Source of the DNA: Barrientosiimonas humi
Lineage (GTDB): Bacteria > Actinomycetota > Actinomycetes > Actinomycetales > Dermatophilaceae
Direction of reading: 5' to 3'
Assembly: GCF_006716095.1 (NCBI RefSeq)
Contig: NZ_VFOK01000001.1
Location: 771,375 to 835,374 of the forward strand
Length of the DNA stretch: 64,000 bases
A model generated the notes under the pieces. That model saw nothing but the letters and a program-made list of their open reading frames with translations, was not told the origin of the DNA and made no database searches. Both the position numbers and the translations under genes were made by a program. This document shows, piece by piece, positions 54,116 through 63,435 of this stretch. Position 1 is the stretch's first letter; every line of letters starts with the position of its first letter.

Positions 54116-54682
54116 GTGCCCACCCTGCTGCTGCTCAACGGCCCCTCGGGCGTCGGCAAGTCCACCCTTGCCGCGCTGTGGGCGCGGGAGGCGGACGCTG
54201 CCTGCCTCGATCCGGACCGGCTGCGTGCAGACCTGCCGGAAGCCGCCTCCACCGCCGCGATGCAGGCCGCTCGGGCTCGCACCCTTGAGCTGGCGGCGAC
54301 CGCGCTGTCCAACGGTCGGGACGTGGTGGTCGCCCAGCTGTGCGCGCGCCCGGAGTTTCCGGATGCGTTGCGGGAGACGGCGATTCGCGCGCAGGCGAAC
54401 TACGTGGAAGTGCTCCTGGTCGACAGCGTGGCGCATCTGCGCCGGCGGCTGGCCCAGCGTGCGACGAGCGCCGAGGCGCACCACCGGCTGGCCCACGCGG
54501 CGCTCGATCTCGACGAGCTGGAGAGCGTCCACGCGGCTCTGGTCGACCGCGCGGCTGCCGACCCGCGCGTCGAGGTGCTGCGCTGCGGGGAGGGGCAGGA
54601 GGACATCACGCTGCGCGCGATCGATCAGCTGGTCACGACGGCAGCTGTGCCCCACGCGCCGACGAAGCGCGCGCCGGGCTGA
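54116..54682 (+). CDS. P-loop kinase / AAA-type ATPase, zeta-toxin-like fold
   Basis: A 188-aa nucleotide-binding protein. Walker A is LLNGPSGVGKSTLA at the N-terminus; DPDRLRADLPEA and a C-terminal region with an ERDITLRAID-like segment follow, as in small-molecule or zeta-toxin-type kinases (chloramphenicol phosphotransferase/gluconate kinase superfamily). There is no antitoxin-like gene beside it. GTG 54116 starts immediately before the conserved strand; no strong ribosome site is seen, since the upstream DNA is repeat. Substrate unknown. Confidence 0.75.
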   Translation: MPTLLLLNGPSGVGKSTLAALWAREADAACLDPDRLRADLPEAASTAAMQAARARTLELAATALSNGRDVVVAQLCARPEFPDALRETAIRAQANYVEVLLVDSVAHLRRRLAQRATSAEAHHRLAHAALDLDELESVHAALVDRAAADPRVEVLRCGEGQEDITLRAIDQLVTTAAVPHAPTKRAPG

Positions 54683-54727
54683 TCGCGCACGCCTGGCCGA
54701 TTCGCACGCACGCTCCCCGGGGCGCAG

Positions 54728-54805
54728 CCGTCGCCGCCTCGGTCAGCCCTTGCCGCCTCGGTCGGCCACGCCGCCTCAGTCGTCCGTCGCCGCCTCAGTC
54801 GTCGC
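54728..54805. repeat. Short GCCGCCTC-GTC mini-repeats at the lutC end
   Basis: Four imperfect copies of GCCGCCTC(A/G)GTC, spaced about 18-22 bp, the last overlapping the lutC stop codon. Confidence 0.6.
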
Positions 54806-55427
54806 TGAGCACGACGTGCAGCGTGCGCGGGCCGTGCACGCCCTCGACCCGGTCGAGCTCGATGTCGCTCGTGGCGCTCGGGCCACTGATCCAGGTCAGC
54901 GGTCGGCGCTCCCGCGCAGCGGCGTGCAGCGCGGCCACCGCGTGCGGCACGTCCGGCACGACCTGGCCGGCCCGCACGACGCACACGTGCACGTCCGGAA
55001 CCAGGCTGATCGCGCGGCGCCCCTGGTCGGGCTGGTGGTCCAGCACGATCGTCCCCGTCGCCGCGATGCCCACCGCTGCGGCGGTGACGACGGCGTCGAG
55101 CCGGTCGAGGTCGTACGCGCTCAGTCCCTCGTCGACCACCACCTCCCCGGCGTACGCCGTCAGCCAGTCCGCGGGCAGGCCCGGCGGGCTGACGACGCGG
55201 CGGGCGGCGTAGCGCTCCAGGGCGGCGGCGACCCGGGCCGGGACCTCCGCCGCGGGGCAGCGCTCGACCACCGCCCGATAGTCGGCCGTGGTCTCCAGGA
55301 ACTCCTCGAGCATCGCTGCCGGGTCGACCGTGGCGAGCGCCGGCTGGGTGGCCACCGGTACGTCAGGACGGTCGGGCTCGAGCGCGCTGCGCACCCGCGC
55401 CAGGATCTCCTCGCGAGCCTCGCTCAC
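54795..55427 (-). CDS. lutC: LutC/YkgG-family lactate utilization protein (LUD domain)
   Basis: Third component of the LutABC L-lactate oxidation system. The 210-aa LUD-domain protein has VTAAAVGIAATGTIVLD, VCVVRAGQVVPDVPHAVAAL and ISGPSATSDIELDRVEGVHGPR, the family end motif. GTG 55427 overlaps the lutB stop. It is last in lldP-lutA-lutB-lutC. Confidence 0.92.
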   Translation of the reverse strand: MSEAREEILARVRSALEPDRPDVPVATQPALATVDPAAMLEEFLETTADYRAVVERCPAAEVPARVAAALERYAARRVVSPPGLPADWLTAYAGEVVVDEGLSAYDLDRLDAVVTAAAVGIAATGTIVLDHQPDQGRRAISLVPDVHVCVVRAGQVVPDVPHAVAALHAAARERRPLTWISGPSATSDIELDRVEGVHGPRTLHVVLSDD

Positions 55428-56989
55428 CGCACACCCCCTGCAGCTCCAGGACCGCCGGATCCGGTTGTGCCTGTTGCAGATTCGCCGTGCGTGCGCACCC
55501 ACCACTCGCGGAAGGTCTCGCGCGGCGGGACCGGCGCGTTGCGTGCCTCGGTCCAGGCCGACGCCGGCCACGGAAGCCGGTGGATCGACGTGCGCCGTCC
55601 GAGCAGCAGCGACCCGAGCGTCGCCGCGTCCTGCGCCTTCTCGAACCGGCGGTGGTCGGCGAACATCCATGCAGCCGACCGCATCGCGGCGCCCTCGGCC
55701 GTCGGCAGACCGCCGCGCTTGCCGTCGATCACCTGCGTGCGCAGCCGCACCAGCAACCGTGGGATGTCGATGCGCACCGGACACACCTCGAAGCACGCGC
55801 CGCACAGGCTCGACGCGTACGGCAGGGACTGGTCGAGCTTGCTCGACGTCCCCCGCAGCTGAGGCGTGAGCACGGCGCCGATCGGCCCGGGATAGACCGA
55901 GCCGTACGCGTGCCCGCCCGCGCGCTCGTACACCGGGCAGACGTTGAGGCAGGCCGAGCAGCGGATGCAGCGCAGCGCCTGCCGGCCGACCTCGTCGGCG
56001 AGCACCGACGTGCGGCCGTTGTCGAGCAGGATCACGTGCACGTCCTGCGGGCCGTCGCCGGCGGCAGCACCGGTCCACATCGTCGTGTAGGGGTTCATCC
56101 GCTCGCCGGTGCTGGACCGGGGGAGCAGCTGCAGGAACGTCGACAGGTCCGACCAGCTCGGCAGCACCTTCTCGATCCCGACCACCGAGATCAGCGTCTC
56201 GGGGAGCGTCAGGCACATGCGCCCGTTGCCCTCCGACTCCAGAACCACCAGCGAACCCGTCTCGGCGATCGCGAAGTTGGCGCCGGAGATCGCGACCTTC
56301 GCGCGCAGGAACTTCTCGCGCAGGTGCAGCCGCGCCGCGTCGGCGAGCTGGGTCGGCTCGTCGGTCAGACCCTCCGGCGCAGGACGGCCCGCGCGCGCCA
56401 TCTCGCGACGGAAGATGTCGCGAATCTCGCTGCGGTTGCGGTGGATCGCCGGCACCAGGATGTGACTCGGCCGGTCGTGCCCGAGCTGCACGATGAGCTC
56501 GGCGAGGTCGGTCTCCCAGGCCGCGATGCCCGCGGCCTCGAGCGCTTCGTTGAGCTCGATCTCCTGGGTGGCCATCGACTTGACCTTGACCACCTCGTCG
56601 ACGCCCTCGGCGCGCACCAGGTCGATGGCGATGCGGTTGGCCTCGTCGGCGTCGCGCGCCCAGTGCACCGTCGCGCCGGCCTCGACGAGGTTCTCCTCCA
56701 GCTGCAGGAGGTAGTCGTCCAGGTGCGCGAGCATGTGGTCCTTCGTCTGAGAACCGTTCAGCCGCAACGCTTCCCACTGCGGGACCTCACCGACCACAGC
56801 CGCCCGCTTGGTGCGGATCGTGTGCGTCGCGTGCGCCAGGTTGCGCCGCTGCTGGGTGTTGTCGAGCGCCTCCCGCGCCATGCTCGGGAACGCGGGCATC
56901 CCCACGAACGTCGCCGTGGTCTCCGCCCGCGGCAGCCGCGTACGTCCTCGCGCGCGCCCCTCGCCGCTCATGCTTCCTGTCGCGCTCAT
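55424..56989 (-). CDS. lutB: LutB iron-sulfur lactate utilization protein
   Basis: A 521-aa LUD-domain and 2x4Fe-4S protein of the LutABC complex that oxidises L-lactate to pyruvate. The N-terminal LUD part has SMATQEIELNEALEAAG and ISGANFAIAETGSLVV; the cluster motifs are CIRCSACLNVCPVY and CGACFEVCPVRIDIP. The C-terminal extension (RLPWPASAWTEAR) is typical. ATG 56989 overlaps the lutA stop; a second ATG at 56971 is possible. Confidence 0.94.
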   Translation of the reverse strand: MSATGSMSGEGRARGRTRLPRAETTATFVGMPAFPSMAREALDNTQQRRNLAHATHTIRTKRAAVVGEVPQWEALRLNGSQTKDHMLAHLDDYLLQLEENLVEAGATVHWARDADEANRIAIDLVRAEGVDEVVKVKSMATQEIELNEALEAAGIAAWETDLAELIVQLGHDRPSHILVPAIHRNRSEIRDIFRREMARAGRPAPEGLTDEPTQLADAARLHLREKFLRAKVAISGANFAIAETGSLVVLESEGNGRMCLTLPETLISVVGIEKVLPSWSDLSTFLQLLPRSSTGERMNPYTTMWTGAAAGDGPQDVHVILLDNGRTSVLADEVGRQALRCIRCSACLNVCPVYERAGGHAYGSVYPGPIGAVLTPQLRGTSSKLDQSLPYASSLCGACFEVCPVRIDIPRLLVRLRTQVIDGKRGGLPTAEGAAMRSAAWMFADHRRFEKAQDAATLGSLLLGRRTSIHRLPWPASAWTEARNAPVPPRETFREWWVRTHGESATGTTGSGGPGAAGGVR

Positions 56990-57759
56990 GCTGACTCCTC
57001 CGTCGCCGCCAGCACCTCGGCCAGGTGCATCGTGCGCACCCCGGCGCGCTCGCGCCCGAGCAGACCCCCGATGTGCGCCAGGCACGAGTTGTCGCCGGCG
57101 ACGAGCACCTCGGCGCCGGTGTCGCGCACGTGACGGGCCTTGTCGGCTCCCATCGCGACCGACACGTCGGCGTTCTTGACCGCGAACGTCCCTCCGAAAC
57201 CACAGCATTCGGCCGCAGCAGGCAGCTCGACGAGGTCGATCCCGCGCACCTCGCGCAGCAGCCGCAGCGGCCGGTCGCCGACGTGCAGCATCCGCAGGCT
57301 GTGGCACGTGGGGTGATAGGTCACCCGGTGCGGGAAGTAGGCGCCGACGTCGGTGATGCCGAGCACGTCGACGAGGTACTCCGACAGCTCGTAGACCCGC
57401 GGCGCGACCTCACCGACGGCTTCCTGCAACCCGCTGTCGCCGGAGCGGGTGGCGAGGTCGGCATACTGCTCGCGCACCGACCCCGTGCACGACCCCGAGG
57501 GGGCCACGACCGCGTCGTACCGACCGAACACCTCGACGAACGAGCGCACCAGGGGGATGGCCTCGTCGGCGTACCCGGTGTTGGTGAACATCTGTCCGCA
57601 GCAGGTCTGCTCGACCGGGAACTCCACGGTGACCCCGAGCCGCTCCAGCAGCCGCACGACCGCCTTGGGCGTCTCGGGCCACATCGTGTCGTTGAAGCAC
57701 GTCGCGAGCAGCGCCACCCGGGTGCCGGGCGGGGCCTGGGTGCGGGCGCCGGCCGTCAC
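56986..57759 (-). CDS. lutA: LutA CCG-domain lactate utilization protein
   Basis: A 257-aa protein with two cysteine-rich CCG domains: EQTCCGQMFTNTGY with CFND upstream, and AECCGFGGTFAVK with HPTCHSLRML. These bind iron-sulfur clusters or act in electron transfer in heterodisulfide reductase-like systems. GTG 57759 overlaps the permease stop; its stop overlaps lutB. Confidence 0.94.
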   Translation of the reverse strand: MTAGARTQAPPGTRVALLATCFNDTMWPETPKAVVRLLERLGVTVEFPVEQTCCGQMFTNTGYADEAIPLVRSFVEVFGRYDAVVAPSGSCTGSVREQYADLATRSGDSGLQEAVGEVAPRVYELSEYLVDVLGITDVGAYFPHRVTYHPTCHSLRMLHVGDRPLRLLREVRGIDLVELPAAAECCGFGGTFAVKNADVSVAMGADKARHVRDTGAEVLVAGDNSCLAHIGGLLGRERAGVRTMHLAEVLAATEESA

Positions 57760-59498
57760 GGGAGCATCCACGACAGGACGGTGCTCTGCAGGCCGACGAG
57801 CAGGCACATGACGGCGACCAGGCCGATGCTCCACAGCACCACCCGCCGGAAGATGTCGGACTCGCGCCCGAGCAGCCCCACCGCCGTCGCGGCGATCGTG
57901 AGGTTCTGCGGGCTGATCATCTTGCCGACCACGCCGCCGCTGGTGTTGCCCGCGACGAGCAGCGTCGGGTCGATGCCGGCCTGCTGACCGGCCGTCTGCT
58001 GCAGCGTCGCGAACAGCGCGTTGGCGCTGGTGTCGGAGCCGGTGACGGCCGTGCCCAGCCAGCCGAGGATGGGCGACAGGAACGCGAACGCCGCGCCGGT
58101 GCCCGCGATCCACGTGCCGATGGTGATCGTCTGGCCCGACAGGTTCATGACGTACGCCAGCGCCAGCACCGACGCCACGGTCAGGAAGGCGAAGCGCAGC
58201 TTCACGGCGCTGCCGGCGAACTCCTTGGCCCAGGCGCCGAGCGAGACCTTGTAGATCATCGCCACGACGAGCGAGCACAGGATCAGCAGGGTGCCGGGGG
58301 AGGACAGCCACTGGAAGTTGTAGACCGTCGAGCTGTTCGGCTTGCCCGCGTGGTTGAGCACCTCCCCGTCCAGCCCCGGCCAGGGGATCTTGCGGTCGGT
58401 GCCGGCGAGCCAGTCGGTGATGGGCGTGACCAGCTTGGCCGCGGCGAACACGGCGATGACCAGCAGGTAGGGCAGCAGCGCCATCCCGATCCGGCCCGGG
58501 GTGAGCGAGCGGGCCCGCTCCTCCAGCTCGGCCCGCGAGGTGTGCGCGGGGTCGCCCGCCTGCGCGTCGTCGGCGTCCGTGCCGGCGCTCCCGCCGACCG
58601 GTGAGCCGTCGGGCCCGACCGTGGCCAGCTCCTTCTCGCGCTCGGCGGCCAGCGACTCGTGGGCGGCGTCCTTGCCCTCCGGGCTCCAGAACCGCAGCAG
58701 GATCACGGCGGCGGCCAGACCCACGAGCGAGGCGACGATGTCGGTCAGCTCGACGGTCATGTACGTCGCGGCGAACCACTGCGCGATCGCGAACGCGATG
58801 CCGACGACGAGTGCGACCGGCCAGGTCTGGCGTACGCCGCGCCAGCCGTCGACGAGGAAGACCAGCAGCAGCGGCACGATGAACGCGATGATCGGGGTCT
58901 GGTGCCCGACGTAGGCGCCGATCTCCTGGTAGGGGATGCCGGTCAGGCGGCCCGCGGTGATGATCGGGGTGCCGACCGCGCCGAACGCGACGGGGGCAGT
59001 GTTGGCGAGCAGCACCACGGCCGCGGCGCGCAGCGGGGCGAACCCGAGCGCCATCAGCATCACGCCGGTGATGGCGACGGGGGCGCCGAACCCGGCGAGC
59101 GCCTCGAGCAGGCCGCCGAAGCAGAACGCGATGATGATCGCCTGCACGCGCGGGTCGTCGGAGATCAGGTGGAAGCTGGCGCGCAGGTCCTCGAACCGGC
59201 CGCTCACCACGGTGATCTGGTAGAGCACGATCGCGCCGAAGACGATCCACATGATCGGGAAGAGGCCGAACACGGCGCCCTCGGTGGCGCTGAGCAGGGC
59301 GAGGTCGGCGGGCATCCCGAAGGGCAGCACCGCGACGAGGATGGCGACGGCCAGCGCCGCGAGCCCGGCCCAGTGCGCCTTCCAGCGCAGGGCGCCGAGC
59401 GTGACGAAGATCGTGAGCAGGGGGAGCATCGCGACCAGGGAGGACAGCACGAGCGAGTTGCCGACCGGGTCGATGTCTGGGCGGAAGACGGTGGGCAT
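57756..59498 (-). CDS. lldP: L-lactate permease
   Basis: A 580-aa secondary transporter, about 13 helices, with family segments ALAGFGAPVAITGVMLMALGF, TAPVAFGAVGTPIITAG and GNTSGGVVGKMISPQNLTIA. It imports L-lactate with protons. A hydrophilic loop around residues 275-325 (EREKELATVGPDGSP) is long. It heads the lactate operon and is divergent from the FadR-type regulator; a palindrome lies in the gap. Confidence 0.94.
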   Translation of the reverse strand: MPTVFRPDIDPVGNSLVLSSLVAMLPLLTIFVTLGALRWKAHWAGLAALAVAILVAVLPFGMPADLALLSATEGAVFGLFPIMWIVFGAIVLYQITVVSGRFEDLRASFHLISDDPRVQAIIIAFCFGGLLEALAGFGAPVAITGVMLMALGFAPLRAAAVVLLANTAPVAFGAVGTPIITAGRLTGIPYQEIGAYVGHQTPIIAFIVPLLLVFLVDGWRGVRQTWPVALVVGIAFAIAQWFAATYMTVELTDIVASLVGLAAAVILLRFWSPEGKDAAHESLAAEREKELATVGPDGSPVGGSAGTDADDAQAGDPAHTSRAELEERARSLTPGRIGMALLPYLLVIAVFAAAKLVTPITDWLAGTDRKIPWPGLDGEVLNHAGKPNSSTVYNFQWLSSPGTLLILCSLVVAMIYKVSLGAWAKEFAGSAVKLRFAFLTVASVLALAYVMNLSGQTITIGTWIAGTGAAFAFLSPILGWLGTAVTGSDTSANALFATLQQTAGQQAGIDPTLLVAGNTSGGVVGKMISPQNLTIAATAVGLLGRESDIFRRVVLWSIGLVAVMCLLVGLQSTVLSWMLP

Positions 59499-59530
59499 GT
59501 GACGGCTCCGGTGGGGGAAGAGAGCGCTAA

Positions 59531-59541
59531 AGGTCTGACCA
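59531..59541. promoter_or_regulatory. Candidate LldR operator
   Basis: AGGTCTGACCA is palindromic (GGT-CTG-ACC) and fits the FadR/LldR-type core GT-N3-AC. It sits 33 nt upstream of the lldP start, between lldP and the regulator. A related AAGGTGACC follows at 59543. Confidence 0.6.
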
Positions 59542-59626
59542 AAAGGTGACCCACACCATAGCGGCGTCGCCACCCCTGGATGGGCGAGTTCGGCCGACCG
59601 GGCGCATCGGCGTCTACAGTCGCGAG

Positions 59627-60418
59627 GTGACCAGCGCGACCGCCGGGCAGGAGCCCGGGTCCTCCGACTCACCCGCCACCGCGGGCGGCTCCCGCAGCCT
59701 GCGCGCCTGGGAGCAGGTCGTGGAGTGGGTCGAGCAGCGCATCCTCAGCGGCCAGATCCGCGTGGGTGACCAGCTGCCCGCCGAGCGCGAGCTGGCCGCG
59801 CAGCTGGGGCTGAGTCGCTCGGCGGTCCGCGAGGCGGTGCGCACCCTGCAGGCCAACGGCGTCGTGCGCTCCTCGGTCGGCGCCGGCCCCTCCGGCGGCA
59901 CCACCGTCACCGCGGTGCCGCACCACGCCCTCACCCGGCTGCTGCGCCTGCACGTGGCGCTCGCGAACTTCCCCATCGACGACGTCACCGAGGTGCGCGT
60001 GGTGCTCGAGCGTCTGTCGGCCAGCCTCGCGAGCCGGCACGCCGGGCTGACCGCGCTGCGCCGGATGCGCGAGACCGTTGAGCGGATGGACGCCGAGGGT
60101 CTCAGCCGCGAGGACTTCAACGCCCTCGACACCGACTTCCACGTCGCGATCGCCGAGGCGGCCGGCAACTCGCTCGCGACCGACCTCACCGTCGCGATCC
60201 GCGAGTCGCTGCGGCTACCGATCCTGGCCGGCTTCAAGGCGTCCGACGACTGGGACTCCCTCAACGCGATGCTCCGGCGCGAGCACCACGCGATCCTCGA
60301 CGCGGTCGAGGCCCGCGAGCCCGACCGCGCCGCCGAGCTGGTCGAGCAGCACATCCGCTCGGCGTACGAGCGCATGCCCTCGCTGCACGGACAGTGGCGG
60401 GGCGTGGCCGACGCCTGA
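59627..60418 (+). CDS. GntR/FadR-family regulator, probable LldR
   Basis: A 263-aa regulator with an N-terminal winged helix (QRILSGQIRVGDQLPAERELAAQLGLSRSAVREAVRTLQ) and a FadR-type FCD effector domain (ALDTDFHVAIAEAAGNSLATDL, REHHAILDAVEAREPDRAAELVEQHI) with metal-binding His/Asp residues. LldR relatives repress lactate genes and respond to L-lactate. Divergence from lldP and the GGTCTGACC palindrome support the same role. GTG 59627 is the start. Confidence 0.88.
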   Translation: MTSATAGQEPGSSDSPATAGGSRSLRAWEQVVEWVEQRILSGQIRVGDQLPAERELAAQLGLSRSAVREAVRTLQANGVVRSSVGAGPSGGTTVTAVPHHALTRLLRLHVALANFPIDDVTEVRVVLERLSASLASRHAGLTALRRMRETVERMDAEGLSREDFNALDTDFHVAIAEAAGNSLATDLTVAIRESLRLPILAGFKASDDWDSLNAMLRREHHAILDAVEAREPDRAAELVEQHIRSAYERMPSLHGQWRGVADA

Positions 60419-60433
60419 GCCTGACGCCGCGAG

Positions 60434-60748
60434 TCAGCCGATCCCGAACGCGCGCAGGGCGGCCGCGGTCGCGGCGGCCAGGACCACCACGACGATGAAC
60501 GGCGCCCGCAGCGCGATCGCCACGATCGCGACGGCCAGGGCGGCGGTGCGCGCGTCGACCACCAGCGCCCCGCCCTCGCCCGCGAACGTCTGCACCGCGA
60601 CCAGGGCGGCGAGCAGCGCGACGGGCAGCAGGCGCACCATGCGCGACACGACGGGGCCGTCGAGCAGGTGCTGGGGCACCAGGAAGCCGAGCAGCTTGAG
60701 CAGGTAGGCCAGCCCGCTCGCGAGCAGCACGGTGGTCCAGGTGCTCAT
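60434..60748 (-). CDS. azlD: AzlD-type branched-chain amino acid transport subunit
   Basis: A 104-aa membrane protein with three to four helices (VLLASGLAYLLKLLGFLVP, LLPVALLAALVAVQTF, AALAVAIVAIALRAPFIVVVVLAAATAAALR) matching AzlD. It pairs with AzlC to export branched-chain amino acids or their analogues. The ATG overlaps the azlC stop. Confidence 0.88.
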   Translation of the reverse strand: MSTWTTVLLASGLAYLLKLLGFLVPQHLLDGPVVSRMVRLLPVALLAALVAVQTFAGEGGALVVDARTAALAVAIVAIALRAPFIVVVVLAAATAAALRAFGIG

Positions 60749-61437
60749 GCGGCGGCCGCCCGTCGACGTGTCGGGATCGCGCCGGCGACCAGGGCCGCGC
60801 CGGCCGCGGCCAGCACCGGCACGCCGGGCGGGCTGAGCGGCGAGAGCACCAGGGCGACGAGCGCGGCGGCCACCGCGACGACCCGCGTGACCGGCCGGTC
60901 CAGCCGCGGCCACAGCAGCGCGCAGAAGGCGGCGACCGCCGCAGCGTCCAGGCCGTACGTCCGCGGGTCGCCCATCGCCGAGCCCACCAGCGCCCCGACG
61001 AGGGTGGTGAGGTTCCACAGGGCGAAGACGCCGAGACCGGTGGCCCAGAAGCCGACCCGCGCCAGGCGCGTCTCGGGCTGGCCGACGGCGACGGCCGTCG
61101 ACTCGTCGATCGTCAGCTGGGCCGCGACGAGCCGCCGCCACCCGCGCGCCTCGAGCAGCCGGGCGACCTGGAGGCCGTACAGCCCGTTGCGCACGCCGAG
61201 CAGCGTCGAGGTGGCGACGGCCGCGGCGCCGCCACCGCCGGCGCCCAGCACCCCGGCGAGCGCGAACTGCGACCCGCCGCTGAACAGCAGGAGCGACAGC
61301 AGCACCGTCTGCGGGAGCGTGAGCCCGGCGGCGACGGCGAGGGCGCCGAAGCTGATGCCGTACGACCCGGTCGCCAGCGCGACCGACAGCGCCTGCCGCA
61401 GGACGGCCGTGCGTCTGGGGTCGTCGGGCTCGCTCAC
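60745..61437 (-). CDS. azlC: AzlC-type branched-chain amino acid transport subunit
   Basis: A 230-aa membrane protein of the AzlC family: SYGISFGALAVAAGLTLPQTVLLSLLLFSGGSQFAL, TLLGVRNGLYGLQVARLL, TIDESTAVAV and FWATGLGVFALWNLTTLVG. GTG 61437 overlaps the acetyltransferase stop. It forms an export pair with AzlD. Confidence 0.92.
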   Translation of the reverse strand: MSEPDDPRRTAVLRQALSVALATGSYGISFGALAVAAGLTLPQTVLLSLLLFSGGSQFALAGVLGAGGGGAAAVATSTLLGVRNGLYGLQVARLLEARGWRRLVAAQLTIDESTAVAVGQPETRLARVGFWATGLGVFALWNLTTLVGALVGSAMGDPRTYGLDAAAVAAFCALLWPRLDRPVTRVVAVAAALVALVLSPLSPPGVPVLAAAGAALVAGAIPTRRRAAAA

Positions 61438-61976
61438 TCGTCGACGATGCCGGCGACGAGGCGCACCTCGCGCAGCAGGTCCGGGGAGCTCCCGAGCTCG
61501 CGGTCGCGGAACGCCCCGTCGGGGGCGACCCCGGCGGCCTGCAGGAAGGTGCGGGTCTGCTCGTCGGTCGCCGGGACCCACGCGCGGATCTCGCGAAAGT
61601 CGTTGGCGCGCAACGTGTCCACGGCCGCGTTGAGCAGGCGCGAGCCGTGGCCGCGACGCCGGGCGGACGGGTCGACGGTCAGCACGAGGAGCTCGCCCAC
61701 GCCGGGCTCGTCGGTGGGGCCGATGGCCGCGAGGCCCACGACGCGATCGGCCTCGGTGGCGACCAGCGCACGGTGGACGGTGCTCGGCGGGTCCTGCAGC
61801 GAGGCCTGCCAGGTGGCGGTGAACAGGTCGGGGGACAGCTCGGCGAGCACGTCCTGCGGGAGGGTGCCGGAGTAGTCGTGGTGCCACGCCTGCGCCTGGA
61901 GCACGCCCATGTCGGGGGCGTCCGTGACGCGCGCCGTGCGCACGGCCGCGTCGGGGGTCGGGGTGACGTCGCTCAT
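61434..61976 (-). CDS. GNAT-family N-acetyltransferase (second)
   Basis: A 180-aa acetyltransferase with the acetyl-CoA motif LLVLTVDPSARRRGHGSRLLNAAV and the AWVPATDEQTRTFLQAAGVAPDGAFRD end. Substrate unknown; its coupling with azlCD hints at modification of an amino acid or amine that is then exported, but this is weak. It is divergent from paaA with 83 nt between them. Confidence 0.87.
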   Translation of the reverse strand: MSDVTPTPDAAVRTARVTDAPDMGVLQAQAWHHDYSGTLPQDVLAELSPDLFTATWQASLQDPPSTVHRALVATEADRVVGLAAIGPTDEPGVGELLVLTVDPSARRRGHGSRLLNAAVDTLRANDFREIRAWVPATDEQTRTFLQAAGVAPDGAFRDRELGSSPDLLREVRLVAGIVDE

Positions 61977-62059
61977 CCGTCGAGTCTCCCAGCGATCGCG
62001 GCGTGTGACACTCTGGCTGCAGATTTGCAGGATCGTGTAACAGTCGGCATCCTGGTGCC

Positions 62060-63103
62060 ATGTACGGCAACGACTTCGTCGACCCCGACGTGCCGCTCAA
62101 CGCGGCCGAGACCGCGGACCTCGACGGGCTGTCCGCGACGGGTGATCCGCGGCGGGGCGCGGCGGGCGACTTCGACGCGCTGATCGCGGCCGAGCAGCGC
62201 ATCGAGCCGCGCGACGCGATGCCGCAGGACTACCGCCAGACGCTGATCCGGCAGATCGCCCAGCACGCGCACTCGGAGATCATCGGGATGCAGCCCGAGG
62301 GCAACTGGATCAGCCGCGCGCCGTCGCTGCGCCGCAAGGCGATCCTGATGGCCAAGGTGCAGGACGAGGCCGGTCACGGGCTCTACCTCTACTCCGCGGC
62401 CGAGACGCTCGGGGTGGACCGCTCCGAGCTGCTCGACAAGCTGCACACCGGCAAGCAGAAGTACTCCTCGATCTTCAACTACCCCACCGTCACCTGGGCC
62501 GACGTGGGCGCGATCGGCTGGCTGGTCGACGGCGCCGCGATCATGAACCAGGTGCCGCTGTGCCGCTGCTCCTACGGGCCGTACGCCCGCGCGATGATCC
62601 GCGTCTGCAAGGAGGAGTCGTTCCACCAGCGGCAGGGCTTCGAGATCCTGTGGACCCTCGCGCGCGGCACCGACGCGCAGCGCGCCATGGCCCAGGACGC
62701 CGCCGACCGCTGGTGGTGGCCGGCGCTGATGATGTTCGGCCCGCCCGACAGCGGCGAGGCCGCGACCAGCGGGCACACCGCCCAGTCGATGGCCTGGGGC
62801 ATCAAGCGGTTCAGCAACGACGACCTGCGGCAGAAGTTCGTCGACATGACCGTGCCGCAGGCCGACAAGCTCGGCCTGGTGCTGCCCGACCCCGACCTGC
62901 GGTGGAACGAGGAGCGCGGGCACTACGACTTCGGCGAGATCGACTGGGACGAGTTCTGGCGGGTGCTCAAGGGTGACGGCGCCTGCAACAGCCAGCGCAT
63001 GGCGCACCGGGTCGGTGCGCACGAGGAGGGGGCGTGGGTGCGAGAGGCCGCGACGGCGTACGCCGGGAAGCAGGCCGAGCGGGCGAAGGGGGCCGTGGCG
63101 TGA
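62060..63103 (+). CDS. paaA: Phenylacetyl-CoA epoxidase subunit A (catalytic diiron)
   Basis: Epoxidises the ring of phenylacetyl-CoA in the aerobic phenylacetate pathway. The 347-aa four-helix ferritin-like protein has diiron ligands in [14 protein letters not shown] and [16 protein letters not shown] (ExxH motifs) and GQPEGNW-like [13 protein letters not shown]. All motifs are intact. The ATG at 62060 is near TGTAACAGTC in the promoter gap. It heads paaA-paaB-paaC, with paaD-paaE expected beyond the window. Confidence 0.96.
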   Translation: MYGNDFVDPDVPLNAAETADLDGLSATGDPRRGAAGDFDALIAAEQRIEPRDAMPQDYRQTLIRQIAQHAHSEIIGMQPEGNWISRAPSLRRKAILMAKVQDEAGHGLYLYSAAETLGVDRSELLDKLHTGKQKYSSIFNYPTVTWADVGAIGWLVDGAAIMNQVPLCRCSYGPYARAMIRVCKEESFHQRQGFEILWTLARGTDAQRAMAQDAADRWWWPALMMFGPPDSGEAATSGHTAQSMAWGIKRFSNDDLRQKFVDMTVPQADKLGLVLPDPDLRWNEERGHYDFGEIDWDEFWRVLKGDGACNSQRMAHRVGAHEEGAWVREAATAYAGKQAERAKGAVA

Positions 63104-63435
63104 GCGAGAACGAAGCTGGTCGAGTAGCCGCGAGGGACGAGCGGCGTATCGAGACCCAGGGCTGGCCGCTGTGGGAGGTGTTCGTGCGGGCCAAGCGGGG
63201 TCTGTCGCACGTGCACGCCGGGTCGCTGCACGCCCCCGACGCGCAGCTCGCGCTGCGCAACGCGCGCGACCTCTACACCCGCCGCCAGGAGGGCGTGTCG
63301 CTGTGGGTGGTGCGCGCGGACGACATCACCGCGAGCAGCCCCGACGAGCGCGACTCCTTCTTCGACCCGGCGGGCGACAAGGTCTACCGGCACCCGACGT
63401 TCTACGACGTGCCGGACGACGTGGAGTATTTGTGA
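63100..63435 (+). CDS. paaB: Phenylacetyl-CoA epoxidase subunit B
   Basis: Small structural subunit of the epoxidase. The 111-aa protein contains the family core [41 protein letters not shown] and the end segment [13 protein letters not shown]. It is about 15 residues longer at the N-terminus than usual: residues 6-19 are encoded by a dispersed TGGTCGAG...GAGACC repeat, in frame. GTG 63100 overlaps the paaA stop. Confidence 0.95.
   Translation: MSENEAGRVAARDERRIETQGWPLWEVFVRAKRGLSHVHAGSLHAPDAQLALRNARDLYTRRQEGVSLWVVRADDITASSPDERDSFFDPAGDKVYRHPTFYDVPDDVEYL
63115..63156 (+). repeat. Dispersed repeat inside the paaB coding start
   Basis: GCTGGTCGAGTAG (63115-63127) through GCGTATCGAGACC (63144-63156) has the same ends as the inverse units of the 59-bp array and the copies after clpX. 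It is read without a stop as paaB codons 6-19. Confidence 0.85.

Noticed and set aside
54116..54682. Zeta toxin of a toxin-antitoxin pair
   Set aside because: Only the general P-loop kinase fold is visible and no antitoxin gene is adjacent.
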